From: Palleronia rufa | Lineage (GTDB): Bacteria; Pseudomonadota; Alphaproteobacteria; Rhodobacterales; Rhodobacteraceae | DNA: 64,000 nt | Direction: 5' to 3' | NCBI RefSeq assembly: GCF_000743715.1 | Contig: NZ_JQEY01000001.1 | Coordinates: forward strand, 493,406-557,405 | Part shown: positions 1-8,907 of the stretch, one piece after another | How positions within the stretch are numbered: position 1 is the first letter of the stretch | Layout of the letters: each line of letters starts with the position of its first letter | Notes under the pieces: generated by a model | Seen by the model: only the letters and a program-made list of their open reading frames with translations | Told to the model about the DNA's origin: nothing | The model's database searches: none | Program-made: the position numbers and the translations under genes

Positions 1-414
1 GACCGCGTCACGGCGCGGCGGGTGGTGCAGGCCGTCATCGCGCGCGACAGCCGGCTGCCGGTTTTCGCCGGCGCCGTCGGCCGCTGCTACGCCGCCGCCA
101 TGGATCTGGACAAGGAGTCGACGCACGCCGGCTACGGCTCGGTTCGCTGGCAGTCGGAGCCGGGCTTCGCGGCCTACTGGGCCGATGTCCAGCGCGCCAG
201 GACGACACGGTACGCCGCGGACCATGGGCACCTCTTCCGCGGCCTGGAGATCGTCGCGGCCGTGGCCCGGGACCGAAACGGAACTCCGCGGATCGGAATG
301 AGCAGCATCACCATAGCCGGACAGCATGGCGAGGCGGAACTGACCAGCGTGGGCGAGGCCCTGGCCGGTGCCGCCCGACGCATCGAGCGCGGGATCTTCG
401 GCCGGCGCGCGTGA
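1..414 (+). CDS. IclR-family transcriptional regulator, C-terminal part (5' end outside window)
   Basis: The frame is open from the first base, so the gene starts upstream of the window and only about 137 C-terminal residues are visible. They match the effector-binding (GAF-like) domain of IclR-type regulators: a stretch that begins near LPVFAGAVGRCYAAAMDLDK, a middle AYWADVQRARTTRYAADHGH, and a closing section on re-setting and ageing of the domain (ISSITIAG-like, read here as MSSITIAG). The N-terminal helix-turn-helix is not in view. The next gene, a short-chain dehydrogenase, follows after 13 bases on the same strand, so the regulator is probably co-transcribed with it and may control it. 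The ligand cannot be told from the sequence. Confidence 0.75.
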   Translation, partial: DRVTARRVVQAVIARDSRLPVFAGAVGRCYAAAMDLDKESTHAGYGSVRWQSEPGFAAYWADVQRARTTRYAADHGHLFRGLEIVAAVARDRNGTPRIGMSSITIAGQHGEAELTSVGEALAGAARRIERGIFGRRA

Positions 415-427
415 GAAAGGACAGCCC

Positions 428-1348
428 ATGGCGAACACGACCCATCTGACCGGCAGGACCGTGCTTGTCACCGGGGCGGGCGGCGGGATCGGCAGGGCCA
501 TCGCGCTGCAGGCAGCACGGGCGGGCGCCAGCGTCGTGGTCAACGATCTGGGCGCGACACTCGACGGCCAAAAAAGCGCCTCGGACGCCGCCGCGGCGGT
601 GGTCGGGGAGATCGAGGCGGCGGGCGGCACGGCGGTCGCCGACAGCGGCGACGTGGCCCTGGAAGACGACGCCCGGGCGATGGTCCGCCTGGCGACGGAG
701 ACCTACGGACGGCTCGACGCGGTGGTCAACAACGCCGGCATTCTGCGCGACGCGTTCTTTCACAAGATGACGCTTGAGACCTTCGACGCGGTGATCCGGG
801 TGCATCTCTATGGCACGTTCAACGTATCCCGCGCCGCCGCCGTCGTCATGCGCGCGCAGCAAAGCGGCAGCCTGATCAACATGACTTCCACCTCCGGGTT
901 GATCGGCAATCTGGCGCAGGCGAACTATTCCGCAGCGAAACTGGGGATCGCGGCGCTGTCGAAATCCATGGCGCTGGACCTTGCGCGGTGGAACATCCGG
1001 TCGAACTGTATCGCGCCATTCGCCTGGAGCCGCATGACCTCGAACATCAAGGTGGACAGCCCCGAACAGCAAGAACGCGTCGGCCGACTGCGCGAGATGG
1101 TGCCTGAAAAGATCGCCCCGCTGGCGTTGCATCTGGCCTCAGACGCGGGGGCGGACGTAACCGGGCAGATCTTCGCGGTCCGCAACAACGAGATCTTCCT
1201 GATGTCGCAGCCGCGCCCCGTCCGGTCCGTCCAGCGAGGGGACGGCTGGGACCTAGATACCGTCCGCGACACGGCCATGCCCGCCCTGGCCGGCAGTTTC
1301 GTGCCGCTGGACGTATCCGCCGACGTGTTCAACTGGGACCCGGTCTGA
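428..1348 (+). CDS. Short-chain dehydrogenase/reductase (3-hydroxyacyl-CoA dehydrogenase type)
   Basis: A 306-residue classical SDR. The NAD(P)-binding glycine motif GAGGGIGRA is at residues 16-24, NNAG at 101-104, the catalytic Ser near 154 (TSTSG) and the Tyr-Lys pair at Y167 and K171 (YSAAK). The VNDLGA segment after the second strand and the ILRD-KM segment after NNAG are typical of the hydroxyacyl-CoA dehydrogenase domain of multifunctional beta-oxidation enzymes, so a CoA-ester or related substrate is likely but not shown. I start at the ATG at 428, preceded by GAAAGGA; an in-frame ATG at 368 lies inside the upstream regulator and has no such site. The C-terminal tail of about 60 residues is longer than in simple SDRs. 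Confidence 0.85.
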   Translation: MANTTHLTGRTVLVTGAGGGIGRAIALQAARAGASVVVNDLGATLDGQKSASDAAAAVVGEIEAAGGTAVADSGDVALEDDARAMVRLATETYGRLDAVVNNAGILRDAFFHKMTLETFDAVIRVHLYGTFNVSRAAAVVMRAQQSGSLINMTSTSGLIGNLAQANYSAAKLGIAALSKSMALDLARWNIRSNCIAPFAWSRMTSNIKVDSPEQQERVGRLREMVPEKIAPLALHLASDAGADVTGQIFAVRNNEIFLMSQPRPVRSVQRGDGWDLDTVRDTAMPALAGSFVPLDVSADVFNWDPV

Positions 1349-1711
1349 TCCGGCACGACCATTGCAGGGTCCAGGGGCAGTCCAGAGCGTCCTTCGGTGT
1401 CTCTATCACGCACGCATCCGGCCGCGCGTCGGGTCCGGTCGCGCGGCCTTCATCTCCTTAGACACGCCCCGGGGCGGATCCCGATTTTCGGTCGCGTCGC
1501 GCTCACGATGATACCGCGCAGAGGGGCGCCGGCAAACGCGGGGCGCTCCGGTCGGGCGCGCAACGCCGATGCCGCCGGCAATGCGCAAGACGCCAGGTGA
1601 ATGTAAAAAGACATTGAAAATCCGCCGGTTACCCGAAATTTTTTCGGAACTCACACGTCCGAGAGGCGCTAGTGACCCATACACATCCAATTCAACCCGG
1701 AGACTCTCACC
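1349..1711. other. Intergenic region with possible promoter of the PRC-barrel gene
   Basis: No gene is supported here. The right half is AT-richer than its surroundings and contains TTGAAA at 1614-1619, 17 bases from an A/T-rich AATTTT at 1637-1642, a weak promoter-like pair. A perfect palindrome CCGAAA-TTT-TTTCGG lies at 1633-1647 and could be a regulator site. A ribosome-binding-like CCGGAGAC precedes the ATG at 1712. Open frames crossing this stretch have no recognisable protein features. Confidence 0.35.
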
Positions 1712-3109
1712 ATGCGTCGCACCAGTACCATCGGAAATCTTCTGCTGGGAACGGCTCTCAGCCTTCCCCTCGCCACGACGGCCGTAGGCCAGTCCCTTGT
1801 CGACATCAACGAGGATGAGCTCGCCAGCAAGAGTGAGGCCTGTCAGACGCTGGCCCAGGATTACAAGGGCATGGACGACCCGACGATCATCCCGGAAGAG
1901 GACGTCGTGACCGCGATCAACGACGATGCCACCGAGGAGTGCACCCGGCTTCAGGACGAGATCGCCGCTGCTTCCGGCCAGAGCGGGACCACGGACCAAA
2001 GCACAACCGAGACGGAGACGACAAGCGAACAGGTCGACCTTTCGGAAGAGGCGACAATAGAAGGGCAGGCCGAGGTTACGGTTCCGGAACCGAATGTCGA
2101 TGTGAGCGTCCCCGCACCTGACGTGACAGTGACCCAGCAACAGCCGAATGTCACCGTTTCCCAGCAGCCCACCGATCTTCAGGTCGATCAGGAGAAGCCG
2201 AAGATCACGGTCGAGATCCCCGATATCCGGGTCACCGTGCAAATCCCGGCGCCGCAGTTCTACCTCCTCAAGCAAGATCCGAACGTTCAGGTCAGCACTC
2301 AGGACCCGCAGGTGCAGGTCGAGCAAGGCGATCCCTCCGTGGACGTCACCCAGGCCGATCCGCAGGTGAACCTTGAGCTTGGCCAGGATGCAACGGCGTC
2401 CGGCACGCAGGATACGGGTACCCAGGATAGCGGAGACGGCTCTGCCCAATCTGTCGATGGCAATGTGCAGGCCTCCTCGGGTGGCGACGCCAACGTGGAC
2501 ATAACGACCGCAGACGGCCAGCCGCAGGTTTCCATGGAAGGCGGCGGCGATCCGACCGTGTCCTACCAAAGCCCGGAACCGGAGGTGACGGTGATGATGG
2601 CCGAAAAGCCGACCATCAATATCGAACAGACCGGAGAGGCGACCATCACGCTTGAGACCCAGGAAGAGCGCGACGCGCGTCTGGCGCAAAACGAAAGCGG
2701 CGGGCAAAGCGCCGATCAGTCGCAGCAATCCAGCGATCAGAGCGCGCAGAGCTCTTCCGGAGGATCTACCGACACAGCGGAGCCGTCCCCGGCGGCGAGC
2801 GGCGGCGGCAGTTCCATGACCGTCGGCGACCTTCTGGGCATGGACGTCGTGACGTCCAACGGTGAGAATCTCGGTGCGCCCGAGGCCTTCGTCGAGATCA
2901 ACGGAGAGCCCAACATGGTCCTGAGCAGCGGCGGTTTCCTGGGTCTCGGGGCAAAGCAGGTCCCCGTTCCGATCTCGCGTGTTTCGGTGAACGGAGAACA
3001 GCTGGTGGTCGACTCGCTCACGGAGAGCGAGATCGAGGCCGCCGACGATTTCGAGTACGACAGCAACCTCGAACTTGCCGACGATCAGCAAATCTCCATC
3101 GGGGGCTGA
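1712..3109 (+). CDS. Secreted PRC-barrel protein with proline/valine beta-repeat region
   Basis: A 465-residue protein with an N-terminal signal peptide (cleavage probably after TTAVGQ, near residue 27). Residues about 31-90 are acidic with two cysteines (44 and 77). Residues 122-224 are an imperfect tandem repeat of short strands of the form P-x-V-x-V separated by polar/Gln-rich linkers. A Ser/Gln/Gly-rich linker follows, and residues 369-445 form a PRC-barrel-like domain (begins MTVGDLLGMDVVTSNGENLG). PRC-barrels occur in proteins that bind RNA, reaction centres or polymers, so the family does not fix a role. The very acidic, low-complexity composition and signal peptide suggest an exported or envelope-associated structural protein. 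It is a single-gene unit with its own terminator downstream. Function unknown. Confidence 0.8.
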   Translation: MRRTSTIGNLLLGTALSLPLATTAVGQSLVDINEDELASKSEACQTLAQDYKGMDDPTIIPEEDVVTAINDDATEECTRLQDEIAAASGQSGTTDQSTTETETTSEQVDLSEEATIEGQAEVTVPEPNVDVSVPAPDVTVTQQQPNVTVSQQPTDLQVDQEKPKITVEIPDIRVTVQIPAPQFYLLKQDPNVQVSTQDPQVQVEQGDPSVDVTQADPQVNLELGQDATASGTQDTGTQDSGDGSAQSVDGNVQASSGGDANVDITTADGQPQVSMEGGGDPTVSYQSPEPEVTVMMAEKPTINIEQTGEATITLETQEERDARLAQNESGGQSADQSQQSSDQSAQSSSGGSTDTAEPSPAASGGGSSMTVGDLLGMDVVTSNGENLGAPEAFVEINGEPNMVLSSGGFLGLGAKQVPVPISRVSVNGEQLVVDSLTESEIEAADDFEYDSNLELADDQQISIGG

Positions 3110-3120
3110 CCCTACCCGGA

Positions 3121-3155
3121 CCGGGCCCCTCGCACCGCGGCGGGGCCCGGTTTTT
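3121..3155 (+). terminator. Rho-independent terminator after the PRC-barrel gene
   Basis: A perfect 9-bp stem, CCGGGCCCC at 3121-3129 pairing with GGGGCCCGG at 3142-3150, with a 12-base loop and a run of five T at 3151-3155. It starts 12 bases after the stop codon of the PRC-barrel gene and separates it from the convergent glycosyltransferase gene. Confidence 0.9.
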
Positions 3156-3192
3156 CCAATGCGCCGCGCCATCGACGGCGCGGGCGGACCGG

Positions 3193-4338
3193 TCAGCGCC
3201 GCGCCTGCCAGGTGAAGATCGACGTGATCACGTAGTTCCAGACCGATCCCACAACGATTCCGGCCAGCGCGGAGACCGCCATCGCGTTGTTGTTTTCGAA
3301 CACATAGGTCGCCACACCGATATTGGCGACAACCCCTATTCCGCATGCCAGGTAGAATGTTGCAAGGCCACGGAACAATGCGGCGCCCTCAAGACGTCGG
3401 TCCCGATAGGTCAGGATGTTATTGAGAAAGAAGTTGTAGGCGATGGCCACCAGGGTCGCCCCGGTCTGAGCGGCCGCGAAACCCGCCGACAGCCCACCGT
3501 AGAGGACGCTGAGGACCGCGAAGTGGACGAAGATACCCGACCCGCCGACCGCGGCGAAGGAGACGAACCGCGCGGGGATGTAGCGGCCGATGATCTTGTC
3601 CACCAGCATCATGCCGAATTCCCAGGCGATCGCGGGGTCGAGCTTGCTCTCGCCGGCGACGCGCGCGCGAAACTCATATGGAATTTCGACGATCCTTGGG
3701 CGGGAAGGAAGGGATACGACGATGTCCAGCAGGATCTTGAACCCGATTTCCGACAGATGCGGCGCCGCGCGGTGGACGATGTCCCGGCGCAACATGAAGA
3801 AGCCGCTCATCGGGTCGCTCAACCGAACGCCCAGGATGCGCCGCGCCAGGGCGTTGGAGTAGCCGCTGATGGCGACGCGCCGGCGGTCCCAGTTGCCCAC
3901 GCCGCCCTGCGCGACATAGCGGCTGCCGACGACGATGTCGGCCTCATCCATGCGGATCGCATCCAGCATACGGGGCAACAGAGTCTCATCGTGCTGAAGG
4001 TCGCCGTCGATCACCGCGGCGACGGGGGCTGAAGTGGCCAGCATCCCCTCAACGCAGGCTGAGGCGAGGCCGCGGCGGCCGATGCGCTGCAGGCATCGCA
4101 CCCGCCGGTCCCGGCGCCCGATCTTGCGGACGGCATCTGCGGTTCCGTCCGGCGAATCGTCATCCACGAAGATGACTTCCCAGGCGATCCCTTCCAGCGC
4201 CGTGTCCAGCCGCCGGACCATTTCCCCGACGTTCTCGACCTCCTTGAACACCGGCACGACGATGCCCAGCGCAAGCGGCGCCTCCGGCACCGATTCGGCT
4301 GCGGGCCCGATGCGGAAATGCGGCTCTGTCCTTGTCAT
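3193..4338 (-). CDS. Glycosyltransferase family 2 with C-terminal GtrA-like membrane domain
   Basis: A 381-residue fusion. Residues about 23-245 are a GT-A fold of the dolichyl-phosphate mannosyltransferase / undecaprenyl-phosphate glucosyltransferase type: IVVPVFKEVENV at the start, FVDDDSPDGT near 58-66 and the DxD-like DGDLQHD at 111-117. From about residue 252 a GtrA-like domain with four hydrophobic helices follows (ARFVSFAAVGGSG onward). Such enzymes load a sugar onto polyprenyl phosphate, and GtrA helps its movement across the membrane. The next gene upstream is a GT39-type transferase that would use such a lipid-linked sugar, so the two probably work in sequence. I chose the ATG at 4338 (preceded by GAGGGATGGA); a longer frame would run into the upstream gene. 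Confidence 0.85.
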   Translation of the reverse strand: MTRTEPHFRIGPAAESVPEAPLALGIVVPVFKEVENVGEMVRRLDTALEGIAWEVIFVDDDSPDGTADAVRKIGRRDRRVRCLQRIGRRGLASACVEGMLATSAPVAAVIDGDLQHDETLLPRMLDAIRMDEADIVVGSRYVAQGGVGNWDRRRVAISGYSNALARRILGVRLSDPMSGFFMLRRDIVHRAAPHLSEIGFKILLDIVVSLPSRPRIVEIPYEFRARVAGESKLDPAIAWEFGMMLVDKIIGRYIPARFVSFAAVGGSGIFVHFAVLSVLYGGLSAGFAAAQTGATLVAIAYNFFLNNILTYRDRRLEGAALFRGLATFYLACGIGVVANIGVATYVFENNNAMAVSALAGIVVGSVWNYVITSIFTWQARR

Positions 4339-4390
4339 TCCATCCCTCGCTTCCCAGCGTGCCGCTTTCGCAGACACCTGAAGGTCTCGA

Positions 4391-6010
4391 TCAATCGATG
4401 CGGCGGTAGACGCGAACCTGCCCGTCACGCCCTCCGACAGGAACGTTCTCTCCGAACGCACTCACGGTCTGCCTGAAAATATCGTCCTGGAAGGTCGCCG
4501 CGAGCGTGTAGTCGCTGCGGAGCCGCTCAGCGAGGAGACGAGATGAAATCGTAAAACGGCCCTCCTCGGGGTCGGACCCCGCCACGACGAAGGCGGGGCG
4601 GCGGTCGAGAATCGCGGTCATCTCTTCCTCGCGCGAGATCCCGACCGCGCGGGCCAGCGACTCGTCCAGGTGGTGGAGCGACCACGGAAACCGGGTGGGG
4701 GCCACCACACCCGTAGAGAGATAGAGCATGCTGGGATAGTCGTAGACGTAGATCGTGCCGCCCGGGGGAAGGTCCCGGCGGATGTAGCGCGAAATCGCGT
4801 CGAGCGTGTCGGCGGGCGCGCCGCGTGCCATGTTCACATAGCCCGCGACGCCCTGTTTCAGCAGGATGCGTTCTTTCTCAAGAGCGATGACCCCGAAAAA
4901 CACAAGCCATGTACAGAAGAACAGCTTTGCGTCGGTGCGGTCCGGAAGCAGGGCCAGAGCGGCGATCAGGATGGTCAGGGCGCTCGGCAGAAGAAGCAGG
5001 ATGTATTTGTCATGGGTGCGGCCGTTCAGCACGATCGCGAAGGTGCATATCGCGATGTAGATCATCATGCGGCCGACCAGGACGGCCGTCTCCGTATCGC
5101 CCTGCCACGGCCGCCGCGACAGCATCGCCCTGACGCCGACTGCGAGCGCGGCAAGCACAGCGGCACTGAGCACCGCATAGTCCCGCGATACCTTGGGCAG
5201 ATCAGCCAGGACCCGTCCCAGCGACCTGTCGATGCCGTATTCGCTGAGGTAACCGAACTGCGCCGCGAAATAGCCGCCCACATCGCCCCAGATCTGGATC
5301 GGCAGAAGCAGTGCCAGAAAGCTCGTCAGGAAGCCTGCGAAGATGATCGCACCGTGCAGCAGATAGTTGCGCAATGCGCGCGCCAGCCGATCCGCACGCA
5401 GCCGGATGATGAGGTAGTCAAGGCAGAACGCCAGAATGAGAAACGCGGTCAGGTAATTGACCTGAAAGGCTGCACCCCAGAGCGCGCCGATGCCCAGAAG
5501 CACTCCGACGGGCGTACCCCGATCCGGAATCCGCGTCATCAGCAACCAGACCGCCACGAGGAGCAGGATCATTACAAGTTCCGGATGAGTCGCAAGGCCC
5601 CTGCTGAGGTTCGACAGGGAGGCGAAGGCGATGGTCGCGGTAAAGACCACGGTCCTGTCGCGTGAAATCGCCTCACGGCAGAAGAGGCCGAACAGGGTGG
5701 CGGCGATGACACCGACCGCGATCGAGAGCGTGCGGATCGCGTGCGGCGTCTCTCCGAAAAGCAGCTGCGGAAGCGCGTAGAGATAATAGATCAACACCGG
5801 CTTGTGGTCGAACGCGCCGTCGAGGGGCATGATTCCGCGTGCCGCATCCCGGCCGACAAGCGCATAGATGTTTTCGTCCAGGTGGATGGCGCTGAGCGGC
5901 AGGATCAACGCCCGGGGCAGACCCGTAAAGATGATCGCCAAAAGCAGGATCGCCCATATCCCAGGGGATCTGGCGGACCGGATGGGAACCGGATCCCTGC
6001 GCTCGGACAT
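4391..6010 (-). CDS. GT39/ArnT-like integral membrane glycosyltransferase
   Basis: About 539 residues with roughly a dozen hydrophobic segments, typical of the GT-C fold (dolichyl-phosphate-mannose protein mannosyltransferase / ArnT / PMT superfamily). The first periplasmic loop after helix 1 carries the acidic HLDENIYALVGRDAARG segment where the catalytic acidic residue of this fold lies, followed by FDHKPVLIYYLYA. The C-terminal about 150 residues are soluble. It would transfer a sugar from a polyprenyl-phosphate carrier to an envelope acceptor; the acceptor cannot be told. It lies 52 bases upstream of the GT2-GtrA gene and is probably co-transcribed. Start at the ATG at 6010 (MSERRD) is preferred over 6061 because the extra 17 residues are polar and have no homology-like character. 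Confidence 0.8.
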   Translation of the reverse strand: MSERRDPVPIRSARSPGIWAILLLAIIFTGLPRALILPLSAIHLDENIYALVGRDAARGIMPLDGAFDHKPVLIYYLYALPQLLFGETPHAIRTLSIAVGVIAATLFGLFCREAISRDRTVVFTATIAFASLSNLSRGLATHPELVMILLLVAVWLLMTRIPDRGTPVGVLLGIGALWGAAFQVNYLTAFLILAFCLDYLIIRLRADRLARALRNYLLHGAIIFAGFLTSFLALLLPIQIWGDVGGYFAAQFGYLSEYGIDRSLGRVLADLPKVSRDYAVLSAAVLAALAVGVRAMLSRRPWQGDTETAVLVGRMMIYIAICTFAIVLNGRTHDKYILLLLPSALTILIAALALLPDRTDAKLFFCTWLVFFGVIALEKERILLKQGVAGYVNMARGAPADTLDAISRYIRRDLPPGGTIYVYDYPSMLYLSTGVVAPTRFPWSLHHLDESLARAVGISREEEMTAILDRRPAFVVAGSDPEEGRFTISSRLLAERLRSDYTLAATFQDDIFRQTVSAFGENVPVGGRDGQVRVYRRID

Positions 6011-6936
6011 AGGCGAAAACCCTGTGTGGGGAGAGATATGGCGTGGATGCCAACGGTCCAACCTGACCGGGCGATGACCCTTGCTGTCAACTCCGCCTTT
6101 GTCGTCTGCACATACGGATTTCTGTCAGATACCTTACCGTGTGAGGTAGGTCGCAACCCCTCCGGCTTAGGCTTTTGGTGCGTGCGCTGCCACGCAAAGT
6201 GCGACGCATCAGTCCGGTCCCTCCGGCGGCGTCGTACTGCACGGGCCGGTCCACGTCCCGGCGAACTGGACCGGCGGGGGCGGCGCGCAAACCCTTCCCG
6301 CCGCCCGATCTCGGGGATTTGCTGGTCTGACCGAAAGCGACGACAGGCAGGGCGATCCGTTGACGCCAGGACCGTCCAAGTCCACGACCACCGATCAAGC
6401 CTATAGCGACATCCAAGCCGATGTTGTAAACGCCCGCGGCTTCAGCCGCACCCCCAGCTGCGATGCTCTCAGCCGATTGAATACCGAAGGTTTCATCGCG
6501 CGGTAGAGCCGCTACGACACGCGCGGCACCGAAGCCGCCGCCTCCCGGTCCAGCGTAACATCCGGCGCCGCGACGAAAGGATGACCGGTGCCGCGCCGCG
6601 ACACGGGGCCGGCAGGCGGGCGGCGGATGACGATGAGCGGGGGGCCGACGCCCGGACCCCGGCCGCGAGTGCAGGCAAAGCATCGCCTTTGGAGGGCGGC
6701 GCGGTACGATGAGCCGACAACGGGGCGGCCCTGATCGATTTCACGCCCCCCGCGAACAGACCGCCATGGGTCTTGCGCAGATCGTCCTTCTGCGCCTTTC
6801 CCACGGTGCTGCGCGGTCGCGCGTCGCTGACGATGAACCCCTCTGGGGGCCTGTACCGAGGGAGCGACCGGGCCAGCCCGTCTGGCGGCCCGACGAGATC
6901 GCGCCCTGTGTCCGGCTCGGCACGATGACCGTGCTC
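6011..6936. other. Non-coding or degenerate stretch left of the IS remnant
   Basis: About 0.9 kb between the GT39-type gene and the IS left end. Several open frames cross it in all directions but their translations are arginine/proline-rich, overlap each other and show no domain or good start site. Positions 6095-6160 are somewhat AT-richer and could hold the promoter of the minus-strand glycosyltransferase pair. I see no gene that I can support. Confidence 0.5.
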
Positions 6937-7012
6937 TGCCCCCTGAAAACTGGACCGTTTGAAGCTGGAGTTTTCGGCTACGCTTCCCTGGCTGGGAGAG
7001 GAGCTGAAGACG

Positions 7013-7322
7013 ATGAAGGCATCACGATTTTCGGACGCGCAGAAGGCGTTCGTGCTGAAGCAGGGCGAGGAGGGAACGCCGGTTGCAGAGATCTGCCGCA
7101 GTTGAAGCGTTAAGCGTTCGATCCGGTGGATCGATCGTAGCGCACAACGGGATCAGTCAGGCGACGTATTTCAGTTGGCGGAAGAAGTATGCCGGTTTGC
7201 TGCCCGATGAGATGCGGCGGCTGAAGGCGCTGGAGGACGAGAACGGGCGGCTGAAGAAGATCGTGGCCGACCTGACCCTCGATCAGAAGATGTTGCGGAA
7301 CGTCATCCGGCGAAAGATCTGA
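7013..7322 (+). pseudogene. IS3-family transposase orfA, interrupted
   Basis: The frame from ATG 7013 reads MKASRFSDAQKAFVLKQGEE...VAEICR, the normal start of an IS3 orfA, then hits TGA at 7103-7105. Homology resumes in another frame at about 7149 with GISQATYFSWRKKYAGL and runs to the stop at 7322, including the leucine-zipper-like segment RLKALEDENGRLKKIVADL. Between the two parts, bases 7100-7148 replace what should be about two codons. This adds roughly 43 bases, a stop and a frameshift. The inserted stretch contains the hairpin CGATCC-GGT-GGATCG at 7119-7133. Confidence 0.8.
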
Positions 7323-7333
7323 GACCTGATCGC

Positions 7334-8159
7334 ATGCGCGAACTCGTTCGCGGGATGTGCAGCGACTGGGCGGTGTTGATCCGGACGGCTTGTGGGGCTC
7401 TTCGGTTCGACCGCTCCTCGTTCCACGACAAGTCCCGCCGTGCCGATCAGGCTCCCGTCGAGAGGCGGATCAGGGAGATTTGCGAGACACGCGTCCGGTA
7501 TGGCTATCGGCGCGACCACGTGCTGCTGCGCCGGGAAGGGTGGGAGATCAACATGAAGAAGACGCGTAGAATCTACAGAGAGTTGGGCCTCCAGTTGCGA
7601 AACAAGCACCCGAATCGACGGGTGAAGGCGAAGCTGCGCGAGGACCGCCAGGAGGCGGTCGGGCCGAACGATGTCTGGCCCATGGACTTCGTGCACGATC
7701 AGCTCGTGACGGGGAAAAAGTTACGCATCCTGACGATCGTCGACACGCATTCGCGGTTCTGCCCCGCAACGCACCCGCGGGTCGCCTATCGGGGGGGAGG
7801 ATGTGGTCCAAACGCTCGAACGCATCTGTCAGAAAGGCGGCTATCCGAAGACAATCCGGGTCGACAACGGCAGCGAGTTCATCTCCCGCGACCTCGATCC
7901 TTGGGCCTACGCCAACGACGTCACGCTGGGCTTCTCCCGGCCCGGCAAACCCACGGACAACGGCTTCATCGAGGCGTTCAACAGCAAGCTCCGGGCGGAA
8001 TGCCTGAACGCGCACTGGTTCCTGACGCTTGCCGATACCCGCGAAAAGTTGGGGACTTGGCGCAGAGACGACAACGAGGTCCGGCCTCACAGCGCGATCG
8101 GATACAACGTCCCGATCGCAGTGCAATATCCCGATGGCGCAGCCAGCCCGGCACCGTGA
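7334..8159 (+). pseudogene. IS3-family transposase orfB (DDE integrase), frameshifted
   Basis: The N-terminal half (to about 7790) contains the HTH_21-like region (RRIREICETRVRYGYRR) and the first catalytic aspartate in VWPMDFVHDQL. At 7791-7797 a run of seven G occurs where six would keep the frame, and the reading moves to the frame that continues from 7803. There the second aspartate (RVDNGSEFIS) and the catalytic glutamate (GFIEAFNSKLRAEC) follow, ending at 8159 with the usual PDGAASPAP-type tail. The full DDE triad is thus present but split over two frames. In a working element orfB would be made as an OrfAB fusion by ribosomal frameshifting. Confidence 0.85.
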
Positions 8160-8907
8160 AAGAGCCGGGAAAATCCAGCTGCCGGCGATCCAATGTTGGG
8201 TCGCGGTGCATCAACCCGCGGACTCTCCGAAAGATCGGAGGAGAGGCGGGGCTCAGGTCACCATCTTTAAGCCGGACTCGATCCACCGGCGCCGGGGAAG
8301 GTCATGTCGGCCGATCTGCCGGCGCGGGAGACGTCTCCGAACCTCCTGTCGCACCGCATCGCGGACCAGCCGGTGAGTCTGTTCGGAACACCATCGCGCC
8401 TCAAGCATCCCCTTCGGGGTACGCTGGAGTCCGGGCCGGTCGCCCTGGCGGCGGGCAGTTTGATACGGACGGATTTGACCGTCTCTTCGCCCGTCGCGGC
8501 ATCGATCCCAAGGTCGCGGCTCCGGTGGAAGATTTGGCAATGGTGCGGCCGCTCGCGCGGGACGACTTTGCCCCAGCTCTCGCGCCGGTCATGGTTCTGG
8601 CCGGCGTGTTCATGAGCGGCCCACTGGTCTCGACATTGGCGAGACTTTCTGCGCGCTGACCGCGATCCGGACGTCCTTGCATTCCTTGCCGGACCGGCTG
8701 ATTTCGCGCCATGTCTCACGAACGTGACCTGATGGTCGGGTTTGATGGACGGCGGCGCGGACCGACTGCGAGAGCGGCGCCACGGGCACACGGAAAGACG
8801 GTACCGTGGCCCTTGAGATCAGCCGCACTGCTTGCCGTGACGGCGCGCGGCGATGTCTGTGTACAAGGCCTGTACCCTGCGCCGGCGGTCGGCTTCGCCC
8901 GCCGAGG
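8160..8907. other. Non-coding or degenerate stretch right of the IS remnant
   Basis: About 0.75 kb between the broken orfB and the next minus-strand gene. No gene is supported. The plus-strand frame ending at 8659 has a protein-like tail (RLFARRGIDPKVAAPVEDLA and on) that might be the remnant of an interrupted gene, but it matches nothing I recognise and has no start. A right inverted repeat matching 6937-6956 was looked for and not seen. Confidence 0.45.

Larger units (their letters stand above)
6937..8159 (+). mobile_element. Degenerate IS3-family insertion sequence
   Basis: A remnant of an IS3-family element (IS407-like group by protein resemblance): a small orfA with a helix-turn-helix and an orfB with the DDE integrase core, in the usual overlapping order. 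TGCCCCCTGAAAACTGGACC at 6937-6956 begins with TG and is a plausible left terminal repeat. No matching inverted copy was found to the right of orfB, so the right end is lost or diverged and the given end is the orfB stop. Both orfs are broken (see their entries), so the element should be immobile on its own. Confidence 0.75.

Noticed and set aside
2060-2390. Tandem repeats considered as a possible CRISPR or DNA repeat array
   Set aside because: The repeats are at protein level (P-x-V-x-V units) with diverged DNA, lie in frame within a gene, and lack constant repeat and spacer lengths.
1406-3346. Long open frame on the minus strand opposite the PRC-barrel gene
   Set aside because: Its translation is an Arg/His/Asp-rich mirror of the repeat gene, has no domain, and spans the real terminator and the neighbouring gene boundary.
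6709-7113. 134-codon plus-strand frame entering orfA
   Set aside because: It crosses the IS left end and reads orfA in the wrong frame; no recognisable protein.
8304-8659. Protein-like tail downstream of the IS relic
   Set aside because: It is only the out-of-frame continuation of the orfB frame past the G7 run. The end looks somewhat protein-like, but there is no start and no family match, so it is not called as a gene.
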